A DNA stretch of 64,000 bases, from assembly GCA_007859995.1 (NCBI GenBank), contig SMSL01000001.1, forward strand, positions 186,001-250,000, read 5' to 3'. The notes under the pieces were generated by a model. It was given only the letters and a program-made list of their open reading frames with translations, was not told the DNA's origin and did not search any database. Of this stretch, positions 1-8,332 are shown piece by piece (positions within the stretch are counted from its first letter, which is position 1; the number at the start of each line of letters is the position of its first letter). This DNA comes from Candidatus Brocadiaceae bacterium S225 (GTDB taxonomy: Bacteria > Planctomycetota > Brocadiia > Brocadiales > Scalinduaceae). The position numbers were made by a program, and so were the translations under genes.

Positions 1-1
1 A

Positions 2-220
2 ATGAAAAGATACAAGGCCGTCTATTTTGCCGCAGTCGGTGGAGCTGCAGCCCTGATAGCAAAGACAATTAAGAGAGTTGAAATCATTGCTTTTGAAGAC
101 CTTGGGACAGAAGCCATCCGCAAGATGGAAGTAGAAAGCTTTCCGGCAATTGTCGTAAATGATACAAAAGGTGGTGACTTATATAATATCGGCAGAGAAA
201 AATACAAGATGCCTTATTAA
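2..220 (+). CDS. Fumarate hydratase class I, beta-type C-terminal domain (5' partial)
   Basis: The reading frame runs off the left edge, so only the last 72 residues are visible; the ATG at position 2 is probably internal. The sequence matches the end of the iron-sulfur class I fumarase / tartrate dehydratase beta domain: the segment AAVGGAAALIAKTIKRVE, then the acidic stretch ending in FPAIVVNDTKGGDLY. Class I fumarases interconvert fumarate and malate in the TCA cycle using an oxygen-sensitive [4Fe-4S] cluster; the cluster cysteines lie upstream of the window. L(+)-tartrate dehydratase beta and fumarase beta cannot be told apart from this fragment. The next gene begins 8 bases downstream on the same strand. 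Confidence 0.8.
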   Translation: MKRYKAVYFAAVGGAAALIAKTIKRVEIIAFEDLGTEAIRKMEVESFPAIVVNDTKGGDLYNIGREKYKMPY

Positions 221-228
221 ATCTGCAA

Positions 229-1230
229 ATGTATAAAATTACAACATGGAAGAGTACAACCTCAATATCAAAAGAGACAAGGCACGGTAATTCGGAATTA
301 AGAAAGATCACAGAAAACAGATTCCTAATCATACTACTATCTGCATACCTGGCTATCTTTACACCCGGCCTTAATAATATTTCTTTAGCTGCTGAGCTCA
401 CAAATCAACAGGAGGGATATAACGTTATAGAAAACCTCGTTGTTAACAACAGGAATAAATTCAAGACCGTAATTTTCGAAAGCGAAGCAGAAGGAATATC
501 AGAAATGAGGAAACTCATAGCAAACTCACAAATTGAGGAATCCTGGGTATATTTACCCCACCTGAAAAAATGGATTGAAATCGGCCACAACGAAGAAGTA
601 GAAAAGAAGATGGACAACCGCTATATAACAAAAGCAAAACTCGATGTTCAGTTGTTGGACGAATTAATGAGTGAAAACAACAACATGGCTTTATACCATT
701 TCCATCCGTCCCGCTCTCTTTCTTTAGAGGATAAAATCAGAAAACGAGAGGAAAGTGGTTCACCCATGAATGACAAGGACATTGAGAGTGAAAAAATAAA
801 ATTATTAATCAAAAGTGCTTACCCCTCCAGATCAGACCTGTTAAATATGATCGGTAACTCAATGGAATTCTTTGAGAGAAACACTGAAGGGAATATCACA
901 TTTAAAGTGTGTTCACATTATGGCATTACGGAATATCATCTGACTGATGAGGGAATGGCACACCTGAGTGCTGATTATTCATTTAAGCAGATTTTATGGA
1001 TCAAAGGAGTAAGTTTATCAGCAAATATCGAGGTAAACGTTAAAGGAGAAATTCTGGAAATGAACCCCATGGAAACAAGAAGTCCGCTAAAGAGGATCAA
1101 GATGAGTCCCAAACTAAAAAGGAAACCAGTGTCCAGATATGTAATAATTGATCCGCTGACCAGGATTCAGAAAGCTATTGAATCAATGAATTCCGAGCAT
1201 ATAAGAGTAACATTTACACCGTATCAATAA
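229..1230 (+). CDS. Exported protein with a JAMM/MPN-like HxH...SxxD pattern, function unknown
   Basis: A 333-residue protein I cannot assign to a named family. A hydrophobic stretch at residues 32-55 (RFLIILLSAYLAIF and on to LAAE) looks like a signal peptide or anchor. It starts about 30 residues in, so the true start may be a non-ATG codon downstream of the ATG at 229; no clear ribosome-binding site precedes that ATG. Residues 155-159 (LYHFH) and 199-203 (PSRSD) recall the zinc ligands of JAMM metalloproteases (H157, H159, D203, with S200). The 40-residue insert between them is much longer than the usual ten or so residues. The rest is charged and soluble-looking. It follows the fumarase gene by 8 bases and may be co-transcribed. 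Confidence 0.65.
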   Translation: MYKITTWKSTTSISKETRHGNSELRKITENRFLIILLSAYLAIFTPGLNNISLAAELTNQQEGYNVIENLVVNNRNKFKTVIFESEAEGISEMRKLIANSQIEESWVYLPHLKKWIEIGHNEEVEKKMDNRYITKAKLDVQLLDELMSENNNMALYHFHPSRSLSLEDKIRKREESGSPMNDKDIESEKIKLLIKSAYPSRSDLLNMIGNSMEFFERNTEGNITFKVCSHYGITEYHLTDEGMAHLSADYSFKQILWIKGVSLSANIEVNVKGEILEMNPMETRSPLKRIKMSPKLKRKPVSRYVIIDPLTRIQKAIESMNSEHIRVTFTPYQ

Positions 1231-1853
1231 GTGTTTGGAAAAACCTTCTTTTTGTATTATAAAAAGTTAAAAGCGAACTAGAGTTGTGGAAACAATTTCC
1301 ATTTTCCGGTAACACTATTGAATAATTCTTAAACAGTACCATCTATCAAATACATATTTTCATAACACAATTTATTTAGTTATTGATACTTACCGGTAAA
1401 CATCAGGTACTTACAGAAAACCAAACAGTCACCTTGCCAAAACCTCTCTACGGCGGCACAGTTTTTGCGGCTTAATACTGCATACAAACCCCGTTAATTT
1501 TACCTATTGCATAATTTTGGAGGAGAACAGTGATGAAAAACTACTTCACGAAGCGCAGGAAATATGATGATAATTATGATGACATCTATCCATCAATTTT
1601 AAAACAGCAACCATCAAATTTCAAAAGCGTATTTTTATGTTTACGCTTTTGTTTTGTAAGAATTTGGAATAGGATATGTAATTCAAAGAAACCACGAAGC
1701 TGCTCGTAAAAATGGAATTTTAACTGACTGAGTCAAAATTAGAATAGTATAAGCACAGCTTTAAACATTCAATTATACCGTCAAGCCGGATAATTATTTT
1801 TCATTCCAATGCGTACAGGGTGTTAAATACATAATTGATTAATGTCTGGCTGA
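1231..1853. other. Gene-poor 620-bp stretch with one small possible ORF
   Basis: A+T-rich DNA between two convergent units. The only coding candidate is the 58-codon frame at 1533-1709, listed separately. I see no tRNA, no strong hairpin followed by a T-run, and no copy of the palindromic repeats found elsewhere in the window. Confidence 0.5.
1533..1709 (+). CDS. Possible small basic protein (58 aa), unknown
   Basis: An ATG at 1533 is preceded by GGAGGAGAA (1518-1526), one of the strongest Shine-Dalgarno sequences in the window, at good spacing. The frame encodes 58 residues beginning MKNYFTKRRK. An acidic-aromatic patch (YDDNYDDIYP) follows, and then a cysteine-containing hydrophobic/basic tail (residues 32-50 include FLCLRFCF) ending KKPRSCS. 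There are no recognisable domains. The hydrophobic patch is too short and charged for a confident membrane span. The ribosome-binding site is the main support; a chance ORF is quite possible. Confidence 0.35.
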   Translation: MKNYFTKRRKYDDNYDDIYPSILKQQPSNFKSVFLCLRFCFVRIWNRICNSKKPRSCS

Positions 1854-2546
1854 TTATTCCACTCTATTATATTTTGTAGTTGGCCCGTCAGGTTCTCCTT
1901 TTTTCTTCGGCTCGTCCGTTAATGAAAATGCATTTTCAGATATCGAAAGTTTAAAGTATCTTGGAGGCATCTGGCTCGCCATAGAATCGCCTCTAAAATC
2001 CAGCTTAATACGGTCTGCCTCAACAATCTTATAATTGCCATGTAACGTCCGAGTCATCCCTCTCTGTCCTGAGACGACAATTGACACCGTGCCATCATCA
2101 AGAAAATCATAAGATTCTGTCTCTAATTTATTTATCCACTTTCCATACAATTGTTTCTCCATTTCGATATATGGCCTGTCCCCAGTATCGACAGGTTTTA
2201 CGGCTTTTTTCTTACCAGAAGGCGTTGCTCCTCCATGCCCACTCAATTTACTAAGAAAGTTAGTTTCAAACTTTTTAATTTGTGCTGTCTCTTTCATGGC
2301 CTTTGTACTGGTGTCATCTGTTATCACTGCTGAAGTGACAGATGCTTCCTTCTCTACCGTACTGGAGCGGGACACAACATGTTCTGCATCAGATTGTGTT
2401 TTGCCAGAAGTTGGCTCCGCAACCGATGGTTCTGAAGTAACAGTGTTATTAGTGGTCTGACATCCATAAACCACAAACAACAGTAATATCGCGAAAAAAG
2501 ACTTATATAATAATCTCTGCGTGGCCATCATTTTTAAATTCTCCAT
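1854..2546 (-). CDS. Putative lipoprotein with C-terminal lipocalin-like beta domain
   Basis: The 230-residue protein begins with a lipoprotein signal: basic N-terminus, hydrophobic run (FFAILLLFVV) and cysteine at residue 29 in VVYGC, so it is probably lipid-anchored after signal peptidase II cleavage. Residues 30-125 are low-complexity, rich in Ser/Thr/Glu/Lys and probably a disordered tether. Residues about 130-228 contain the pattern LYGKWINK...YDFLDDGTV...GNYKIVEADRIKLDF, typical of small beta-barrel domains that start with a GxW motif. Met6 or Met7 are alternative starts. The gene stands alone, convergent to the upstream plus-strand unit. The function is unknown. Confidence 0.65.
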   Translation of the reverse strand: MENLKMMATQRLLYKSFFAILLLFVVYGCQTTNNTVTSEPSVAEPTSGKTQSDAEHVVSRSSTVEKEASVTSAVITDDTSTKAMKETAQIKKFETNFLSKLSGHGGATPSGKKKAVKPVDTGDRPYIEMEKQLYGKWINKLETESYDFLDDGTVSIVVSGQRGMTRTLHGNYKIVEADRIKLDFRGDSMASQMPPRYFKLSISENAFSLTDEPKKKGEPDGPTTKYNRVE

Positions 2547-2812
2547 ATAGTATTTGTTAATAAATTGGATTTATCTAGAAAAGCATATTACTACTATTAA
2601 TAAAGACTGTAAAGAAATAACTCGATTAGCAGGACATTAAGTTGACATGTAAATGGTTATATGCTAGAAAATAGCCGTACTTTACTGGCAGGAATCAGTG
2701 TGCATACCGCACGACCGGCAATCCACGATCTGCTATTCTGGTCCATTTTAGCTTTTACTATAATGTGAAGTAACAATTTTATATTACACAATATGTCAGG
2801 AGCATTGTTTCT

Positions 2813-3469
2813 ATGAGATTCCCTTTTGCTGAATATGGTTCCAGAGAACTTTCTTTTTTTGGAATGTTTTTGTTTGTAATGATAGTATTGAGCCTCTTTT
2901 TTTACCCGTTGGCCAGCATACCTTTTATTATATTCCTCTCTTTTGTTTTATATTTCTTCAGGGATCCTGACAGAAATATCCCTGATGGAGAAAATAATCT
3001 AGTGTCCCCTGCTGACGGTAACATAATTGCAATATCGCACGTACAGGAGGATAATTATTTAAAATGTAAGGCGTTAAAAATTGCAATATTCATGTCTGTG
3101 TTCAGCGTCCACGTCAATAGAATTTCATTTGGTGGAAAAGTAGAGTTTGTAAAACACGTGCCTGGGAAGTTTCTGGATGCACGTTCTCCTGATTGTTCTG
3201 AAGTGAACGAACATAATCTGATGGGAATTTTGGCAGTTGATGGAAAAACAAAAATAATGATAAAACAGGTTGCCGGGAAGGTAGCCAGGAGAATTGTATG
3301 TGACTGTACAGTTGGTCAAAATGTTGAGCGAGGTAAGAGATTCGGTATGATTAAGTTCGGTTCCAGACTGGAAGTCTACATTCCTGAGGAAGCAGATTTT
3401 GAAATAGCTGTCAAAGAAGGACAAATGGTATCTGCAGGATCTACTATACTGGGCACGCTGAAAATATAA
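2813..3469 (+). CDS. psd: Phosphatidylserine decarboxylase, short archaeal/Gram-positive-like form
   Basis: Decarboxylates phosphatidylserine to phosphatidylethanolamine at the inner membrane. The enzyme is made as a proenzyme that cleaves itself at a Gly-Ser bond to form a pyruvoyl group. That site is visible as KFGSR (Gly183-Ser184). The conserved SPADG motif (Asp68) and the histidine in SVHVNR (His100) are the other catalytic elements of the family. Two hydrophobic segments at residues 15-32 and 34-48 anchor the N-terminus. The 218-residue length suits the short (about 215 aa) type, not the roughly 300-residue E. coli type. AGGAG at 2799-2803 supports the ATG. No pssA is adjacent; ribE follows by 88 bases. 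Confidence 0.9.
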   Translation: MRFPFAEYGSRELSFFGMFLFVMIVLSLFFYPLASIPFIIFLSFVLYFFRDPDRNIPDGENNLVSPADGNIIAISHVQEDNYLKCKALKIAIFMSVFSVHVNRISFGGKVEFVKHVPGKFLDARSPDCSEVNEHNLMGILAVDGKTKIMIKQVAGKVARRIVCDCTVGQNVERGKRFGMIKFGSRLEVYIPEEADFEIAVKEGQMVSAGSTILGTLKI

Positions 3470-3557
3470 TGTATTGTTAACTGCTTTGTAAACAGAGACT
3501 GAAAATGGTAAAATCAAGGTGCAGAAGATACTATAATACGTTTTTTTAAAGATAAAA

Positions 3558-4202
3558 ATGTTTACGGGTATAATTGAGCATTTAGGTAAAGTAAAACAGG
3601 TAAGACTACAGGCAAATTCAGCAGTTATTGCCGTTGACATAGGGCCATTAAAAGATGGTGTTATTCCAGGTGATAGCATCGCTATAAACGGAGCCTGCCT
3701 GACAGTAACACAGATAAAAGGTACAGTAATACATTTTGATGTTTCCGGAGAAACATTAAGCAAAACTACTATCGGTGATTTAAGCATTTCTGATCATGTA
3801 AATATAGAAAGATCACTGAAAATAGGCGACAAACTCGGTGGACATTTTGTAACGGGGCATGTCGATTGTGTTGGCACAATTAATAAAATAGAAAACGAAC
3901 CCGGCCAATGTACCGTGTGGTTTTCTGTAAGTAACGAGATCGCAAACATGATGGTAAAAAAAGGTTCTGTCTCCATAGACGGTATTAGCTTGACAATTGT
4001 AGATCTCAAGGAAAAACTGTTTTCTGTTGCCCTTATTCCATTTACGCTTGATGCAACTACATTAGGGTTGAAGAAAACAGGACAAAAGGTAAACATAGAG
4101 ACAGATATGTTAGGTAAATGGGTGAAAAGGATATTAACAACTAATGACAATACCACATCAGGAGTAACTGAAGAGATGTTAACGGCAAAAGGATTCATGT
4201 GA
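3558..4202 (+). CDS. ribE: Riboflavin synthase, alpha chain
   Basis: Dismutates two 6,7-dimethyl-8-ribityllumazine molecules to riboflavin plus a pyrimidine product. The N-terminal signature MFTGIIEHLGKV is diagnostic. The protein is an internal tandem duplication of a lumazine-binding barrel: the first copy has NGACLTVT near residue 50, the second has DGISLTIVD near residue 145, and GHFVTGHVDCVG begins the second half. At 214 residues it is normal length. There is no ribD, ribAB or ribH next to it and no FMN-riboswitch-like leader in the 88 bases upstream, so the riboflavin genes are probably scattered. pdxA follows after 49 bases on the same strand. Confidence 0.95.
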   Translation: MFTGIIEHLGKVKQVRLQANSAVIAVDIGPLKDGVIPGDSIAINGACLTVTQIKGTVIHFDVSGETLSKTTIGDLSISDHVNIERSLKIGDKLGGHFVTGHVDCVGTINKIENEPGQCTVWFSVSNEIANMMVKKGSVSIDGISLTIVDLKEKLFSVALIPFTLDATTLGLKKTGQKVNIETDMLGKWVKRILTTNDNTTSGVTEEMLTAKGFM

Positions 4203-4251
4203 AACCAGACTACTACATATTTGAACAATTCCACCAGAGAAAGACTGTACA

Positions 4252-5289
4252 ATGAGATCTGAGAACAGAGAAAAAAGCTTAATCGGAATAACAATGGGAG
4301 ATCCTGGCGGTATAGGCCCGGAAGTTATTCTTAAAGCATTGACATCGCCCGAAATAAGGACTGCGGCAAATTATGTCGTAATTGGTTCTGAAAAGGTCTT
4401 AAGTGAAATTGCGGACAATCAGGATATAGGAACAAGGCTTCAACTGTCACGGATTTATAATACATCATCAAATTTAAAGAGAAGCCTGACAGGCAATATA
4501 AGCGTTTTAGACATTGATAACGTCTCTGTCAATACTGCACTGATGTACAAACCCATACGAGAAAGTGGTAAGGCATCTGTAGAATATATAATGAAAGGAC
4601 TCGATCTGGCACTTGACGAAGAAATAGACGCGCTTGTAACGGCACCCATAAGTAAAGAAGCAATCAAGCTGGCTGGTTTTGATTTTGCGGGACATACAGA
4701 GTTACTGAAGGAGAAGGCTTCCGTAAAAAATGTCGTAATGCTCATGATTGGAAAAGGGCTTAGAGTCTCGTTTGTTACTACTCACCTTGCAGTAAATGAA
4801 ATATCCAAAGGCATAAACCAGGAAAATGTATTTTCCACCATACAAATAACCGCAACAGGGCTTAAAACTTTTTTTGGTATAGACCGACCGAAGATTGCGG
4901 TTTGCGGTTTAAACCCGCATTGCGGTGACGGTGACCGCTTTGGTACGGAAGAGAGGGATGTTATCATACCGGCAATAGAGCGTGCACAGGAAATGGGGAT
5001 TGATTGCCACGGGCCGTTATCATCTGACACGGTTTTTAATAAGGCATTAAATGGAGAGTTTGATATTGTTGTAGTTCAATTTCACGATCAAGGGACCATC
5101 CCGATAAAAATGCACGCGTTCGATTCCGGAGTAAATATTACGCTTGGCATACCTGTTATCAGAACTTCACCCACACACGGTACTGCCTTTGATATAGCAG
5201 GCAAAGGCATTGCAAATCCGGGGTCAATGATCGAGGCAATAAAAACAGCAGTTATGATGGCGAAAACACGAAAACATTTATTTGTATAA
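4252..5289 (+). CDS. pdxA: 4-hydroxythreonine-4-phosphate dehydrogenase
   Basis: Oxidises 4-phosphohydroxy-L-threonine in the DXP-dependent pathway to pyridoxal 5'-phosphate. Family features are clear: the start GITMGDPGGIGPEVILKAL, the metal-binding FAGHTELL, the nucleotide/substrate loop GLNPHCGDGDRFGTEE, and QFHDQG carrying another metal-ligand histidine. Near the C-terminus TSPTHGTAFDIAGKG is conserved. The 345 residues are typical. The ATG at 4252 precedes the conserved block by about 15 residues, and an in-frame Met15 directly starts it, so a slightly shorter protein is possible. The gene sits between ribE and a flavodoxin. Confidence 0.95.
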   Translation: MRSENREKSLIGITMGDPGGIGPEVILKALTSPEIRTAANYVVIGSEKVLSEIADNQDIGTRLQLSRIYNTSSNLKRSLTGNISVLDIDNVSVNTALMYKPIRESGKASVEYIMKGLDLALDEEIDALVTAPISKEAIKLAGFDFAGHTELLKEKASVKNVVMLMIGKGLRVSFVTTHLAVNEISKGINQENVFSTIQITATGLKTFFGIDRPKIAVCGLNPHCGDGDRFGTEERDVIIPAIERAQEMGIDCHGPLSSDTVFNKALNGEFDIVVVQFHDQGTIPIKMHAFDSGVNITLGIPVIRTSPTHGTAFDIAGKGIANPGSMIEAIKTAVMMAKTRKHLFV

Positions 5290-5318
5290 CATACTAAACT
5301 GAAAAAGGAGCGAAGAAT

Positions 5319-5759
5319 ATGGGCAAGGTATTAATTGCATATTACAGCAGAACAGGTAAAACAGAGAAAATGGCCGAGTATATTGCCGAAGGTGTCCGTT
5401 TCAGCGGCCATAGCGCTGATATCAAAAGACTTTCTGAAATCAAAAATGAACAGGAATTAGAAGGATACGACGGTTATGCATTCGGTTGTCCTACCTACCA
5501 TAGAGATATGACCGCCAACATGAAGACATTTCTATTTGTGGTAGATAAAGCGAAACTGAATGGAAAGGCAGGAGGCGCTTTTGGCTCGTACACCCACAGC
5601 GGTGATGCACCAAAGTATATCTTTGATACAATGGAAAACGTGTTTAAGATGAATATGACGTCCCTGGGATCTTTCAACCTGCTGGAACATTTAGTGGAAG
5701 GTACAGAGGGCATGAGGGCTTGTCAGGATTACGGAAAGAGCATTAGCGAAAAGCTGTGA
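5319..5759 (+). CDS. Flavodoxin-family FMN protein
   Basis: A 146-residue single-domain flavodoxin. The phosphate-binding loop YYSRTGKTEKMA (residues 8-19) follows the first beta strand. The second FMN loop is CPTYHRDM, and the third glycine-rich segment is GAFGSYTHSGDAPK. Such proteins carry one or two electrons on FMN. It lies 77 bases upstream of rubrerythrin, and this pairing with a diiron peroxidase suggests a role in oxidative-stress or low-potential electron transfer; that link is inference. AAGGAG before the ATG (5306-5311) supports the start. Confidence 0.88.
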   Translation: MGKVLIAYYSRTGKTEKMAEYIAEGVRFSGHSADIKRLSEIKNEQELEGYDGYAFGCPTYHRDMTANMKTFLFVVDKAKLNGKAGGAFGSYTHSGDAPKYIFDTMENVFKMNMTSLGSFNLLEHLVEGTEGMRACQDYGKSISEKL

Positions 5760-5836
5760 TCATAATAATATTACAACAATTACAAATCAGATTTTTAAAA
5801 ATTCTAAAAATTCCATAAAGAGAAGAGGAAAAAAAT

Positions 5837-6331
5837 ATGTCAACGCAAGATAATTTACAGGAGGCATTCGCCGGCGAATCGCAGGCAAACAGGAAATATC
5901 TGGCCTTTGCTGAAAAGGCTGAAGATGAGGGTTTTAATCGGATAGCAAAACTCTTTCGTGCCGCAGCTGCGGCAGAAACAGTACATGCCCACAAACATCT
6001 CAATGTAATGGGTGGTATCAAAAGTACAAAAGAAAACCTTGAGGAGGCCATAGAAGGAGAGACTCAAGAGTATACAAAGATGTATCCACAGATGATTTTA
6101 GAAGCCGAAAAAGAAGGAGGCAACGAGAAAGCTATACAGAGCTTTGATTTTGCAAATAAGGTAGAGAGCATCCATGCAAACCTTTACCGTAATGCGTTGG
6201 AAAATATGGACAACAATGAATCAGTTGATTATTATGTATGTCAGGTGTGTGGAAACACCGTAGAGAATGAAGCTCCCGACAAATGTCATATCTGTGGCGC
6301 TCTTTCATCCATGTTTACAAAGATTGATTGA
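5837..6331 (+). CDS. Rubrerythrin
   Basis: A non-haem diiron peroxidase that reduces hydrogen peroxide in anaerobes and microaerophiles. The N-terminal ferritin-like four-helix domain has the expected glutamates (EAFAGESQANRKYLAFAEKA; AAAETVHAHKH; the second pair around EGETQEYTKMYP and KVESIHANLY). The C-terminal rubredoxin-like domain has two cysteine pairs, CQVCG and CHICG (residues about 137-155), which bind one Fe(Cys)4. The length (164 aa) is slightly shorter than clostridial rubrerythrin because of short linkers. GAAGAGG lies upstream of the ATG. Its electron donor may be the adjacent flavodoxin. Confidence 0.93.
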   Translation: MSTQDNLQEAFAGESQANRKYLAFAEKAEDEGFNRIAKLFRAAAAAETVHAHKHLNVMGGIKSTKENLEEAIEGETQEYTKMYPQMILEAEKEGGNEKAIQSFDFANKVESIHANLYRNALENMDNNESVDYYVCQVCGNTVENEAPDKCHICGALSSMFTKID

Positions 6332-6436
6332 CCTTTGTATTTTTTTTGTAAAACTGAAAGATTCAACCTGCAGTTTTACAACCTGATGTGTAAATTTAAC
6401 AGTCTTTGAAACTACCCAACCTTTCAGCACACTCAG

Positions 6437-6456
6437 GGCAGGCTCTGAAGGTTGCC
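6437..6456. repeat. Short palindrome, GGTTTCC/GGTTGCC family
   Basis: The sequence GGCAGGCTCTGAAGGTTGCC can pair its ends (one mismatch) around a CTGA loop, and GCTACTTC follows. A very similar unit, with perfect arms and the same CTGAAGG core and trailing CCGCTAC, occurs at 25869-25886. It lies just upstream of ksgA. Confidence 0.5.
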
Positions 6457-6486
6457 GCTACTTCATCAATCCGGGGTACATAAATC

Positions 6487-7464
6487 ATGTTCTTTGAAGA
6501 TATAATTACATTAGACGCTCCTCACACAAAATCAATGTTGAAAGCACTTTTAGAGGAACGAGGTGTTCGTGTCAAGAAACAGTGGGGACAAAATTTTTTA
6601 ATAGACCAGAATTTATTACAATTTATCGTTAAGGCTGCAGAGCTGAGTCATAATGATGTAGTTCTCGAAATAGGTACTGGTACGGGATCTCTGACAAGAC
6701 TGCTTGCACAGAATGCCAGACACGTCTTCGCTGTAGAACTGGATCGCAGGCTGTTTGAAATCATGGAGGAGACATTAAAGAATTACAATAATGTAACTAC
6801 ATTTAACAAGGATATCCTTAAGTCAAAACATCATATCCACCCGAAAATAGTGGAGGCAGTGTCTGATTACATTCAAGCGGTTCCTTCTTCAGAAAACTTA
6901 ACCGTCAAAGTAGTATCCAATTTGCCATATTATATCAGCACTCCCGTAATTATTGATTTGTTACAGGAAGTATTGCCCATCAAAACTATGATCCTGATGC
7001 TTCAACGGGATACTACAGACAGGATGAAGGCACAACCGGGAACCAGGAATTATGGTGTACTGTCTATTATGACAAACCTTTTTGCTGATGCAAAAGTATT
7101 GAAAAAACTCCCACCCGACGTATTCTGGCCTGTCCCGCTCGTTGATTCTGCGATCGTCAAGATGACAGTTAATCGGCACAGATATGTTGACAGAATCCAT
7201 GATTACCAGGACTTTCAGAATGTAATCCATGCTATATATGTCTCAAGAAGAAAGACCCTTTTGAACAGTCTGTCATCGCTTTGCTCAGGACTGGGCATGA
7301 AAGATGAGTCCAAAAAGATACGTAAAGATTTAGTAGCGATTTTAGAGCGCGTTGGCATAAGTCCTGAGAGCAGAGGAGAAGAATTAGACATAGAAGCATT
7401 GATTAACCTGTCCAATGGAATTTCAGAATATCTACTTTCCAAAAAACAATCAGTTTCGACATAG
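6487..7464 (+). CDS. ksgA: 16S rRNA (adenine1518/1519-N6)-dimethyltransferase
   Basis: Dimethylates two adjacent adenines in the 3' terminal helix of 16S rRNA late in 30S assembly. Evidence: KQWGQNFLIDQNLL (residues 31-44), the SAM-binding VLEIGTGTGSLT, the acidic VELDRR, and the target-adenine motif NLPYYIS. The C-terminal small domain includes VPLVDSAIV and the basic SRRKTLLNSL. At 325 residues it is somewhat longer than the 270-residue E. coli protein, with extra length at the N-terminus (about 25 residues before the usual start) and C-terminus. A Met at residue 17 is an alternative start close to the family norm. Confidence 0.93.
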   Translation: MFFEDIITLDAPHTKSMLKALLEERGVRVKKQWGQNFLIDQNLLQFIVKAAELSHNDVVLEIGTGTGSLTRLLAQNARHVFAVELDRRLFEIMEETLKNYNNVTTFNKDILKSKHHIHPKIVEAVSDYIQAVPSSENLTVKVVSNLPYYISTPVIIDLLQEVLPIKTMILMLQRDTTDRMKAQPGTRNYGVLSIMTNLFADAKVLKKLPPDVFWPVPLVDSAIVKMTVNRHRYVDRIHDYQDFQNVIHAIYVSRRKTLLNSLSSLCSGLGMKDESKKIRKDLVAILERVGISPESRGEELDIEALINLSNGISEYLLSKKQSVST

Positions 7465-7527
7465 AAAGATTATCAGTATCAAGTATAATATTACATAACT
7501 TTAGAGGTAACAATTACCGGAGGTTCT

Positions 7528-8151
7528 ATGAAGCATTCATTATTACTACATATCTTAATCATATCATTTGTGCTTCTTTCACCAATCTCCATACATTCGG
7601 CAGAAAATAAGGAACAAAAAATAAACCTGCGCCCGTACTGTAAAATAGTGACTCTTTCTGAGGCTGAAGAAATCACTGACATCATAATACGTGAAAAAAA
7701 ATTTAATCAGGGGTTTTTTGGGCATAGTACAATAAAACACAACTACGAAGAGGACATAATAGAAGATGATAAAGTCATTATAGATCATGCGACAGGGCTG
7801 ATGTGGCATCAATCCGGCTCATCTGTGAATATGAGTTGGAAGAGAGCGAAAAAATGGGTAATAGAGTTGAATGAAAAGGGGTATGCAGGATTTGCGAACT
7901 GGAGATTACCCACTCTGGAAGAAGCAGTTTCATTGTTGGAACCAGGCGCGAAAAACGGTAATCAATTTATAGACCCTGCATTTGATACAACACAATCGAG
8001 TGTCTGGACATGTGACAGTAATATTTCGAGTTCCAGTCTCTCTCTGGATAGGGCATGGAGCGTAAATTTCATATACAGCTTAGTAAGCAGAAACGACATA
8101 ATGACCGAAAGGAAAAAAATTCGTCCGGTACGTGTATATTCATCAAAATGA
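7528..8151 (+). CDS. Exported DUF1566-domain protein
   Basis: A secreted or periplasmic protein of 207 residues. Residues 1-25 are a signal peptide (LLHILIISFVLLSPISIHSA). The C-terminal half has the DUF1566 (Lcl C-terminal) pattern: DHATGLMWHQSG, then WKRAKKWVIELN, GFANWRLPTLEEA, a FIDPAFDTTQSSVWTCDS strand region and RAWSVNF before the final KIRPVRVY. This domain is common in exported and surface proteins of planctomycetes and deltaproteobacteria, with no established biochemical role. CCGGAGG precedes the ATG. No functional partner is adjacent. Confidence 0.8.
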   Translation: MKHSLLLHILIISFVLLSPISIHSAENKEQKINLRPYCKIVTLSEAEEITDIIIREKKFNQGFFGHSTIKHNYEEDIIEDDKVIIDHATGLMWHQSGSSVNMSWKRAKKWVIELNEKGYAGFANWRLPTLEEAVSLLEPGAKNGNQFIDPAFDTTQSSVWTCDSNISSSSLSLDRAWSVNFIYSLVSRNDIMTERKKIRPVRVYSSK

Positions 8152-8173
8152 TATACAGATAATACATTTTTCC

Positions 8174-8254
8174 GGAGTGCAGTGAACACCTGTCCGCCAG
8201 TCTGTTGGGCGGGTGTCGCTGCTTTAAAACGAATCATCGCGGTTGATGCACTCC
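8174..8254. repeat. Palindromic intergenic element
   Basis: An inverted-repeat unit: GGAGTGCA at 8174-8181 pairs with TGCACTCC at 8247-8254. Inside, CACCTGTCCGCC pairs imperfectly with GGGCGGGTG. It lies between the convergent DUF1566 gene and rpiB and could act as a bidirectional terminator. The core CTGTCCGCC recurs near 9527. Confidence 0.5.
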
Positions 8255-8332
8255 ATATTATTTCCCACTTAGTTCAATGACATTGCAATACTATACGTGA
8301 TTCCGGATGGGAAGTCGTTCAGTTCGATAAAA

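Noticed and set aside
3470..3557. Possible FMN riboswitch upstream of ribE
   Set aside because: Only 88 bases, with none of the conserved RFN-element helices or loops.
3125..3787. 220-codon minus-strand frame opposite psd and ribE
   Set aside because: It is the reverse shadow of two strongly conserved genes; its translation is Cys/Phe/Ser-rich nonsense.
6348..6379. Hairpin GTAAAACTG/CAGTTTTAC after rubrerythrin as terminator
   Set aside because: The T-run lies before the stem, not after it, so it cannot be an intrinsic terminator for the plus strand, and the minus strand would have an A-run instead.
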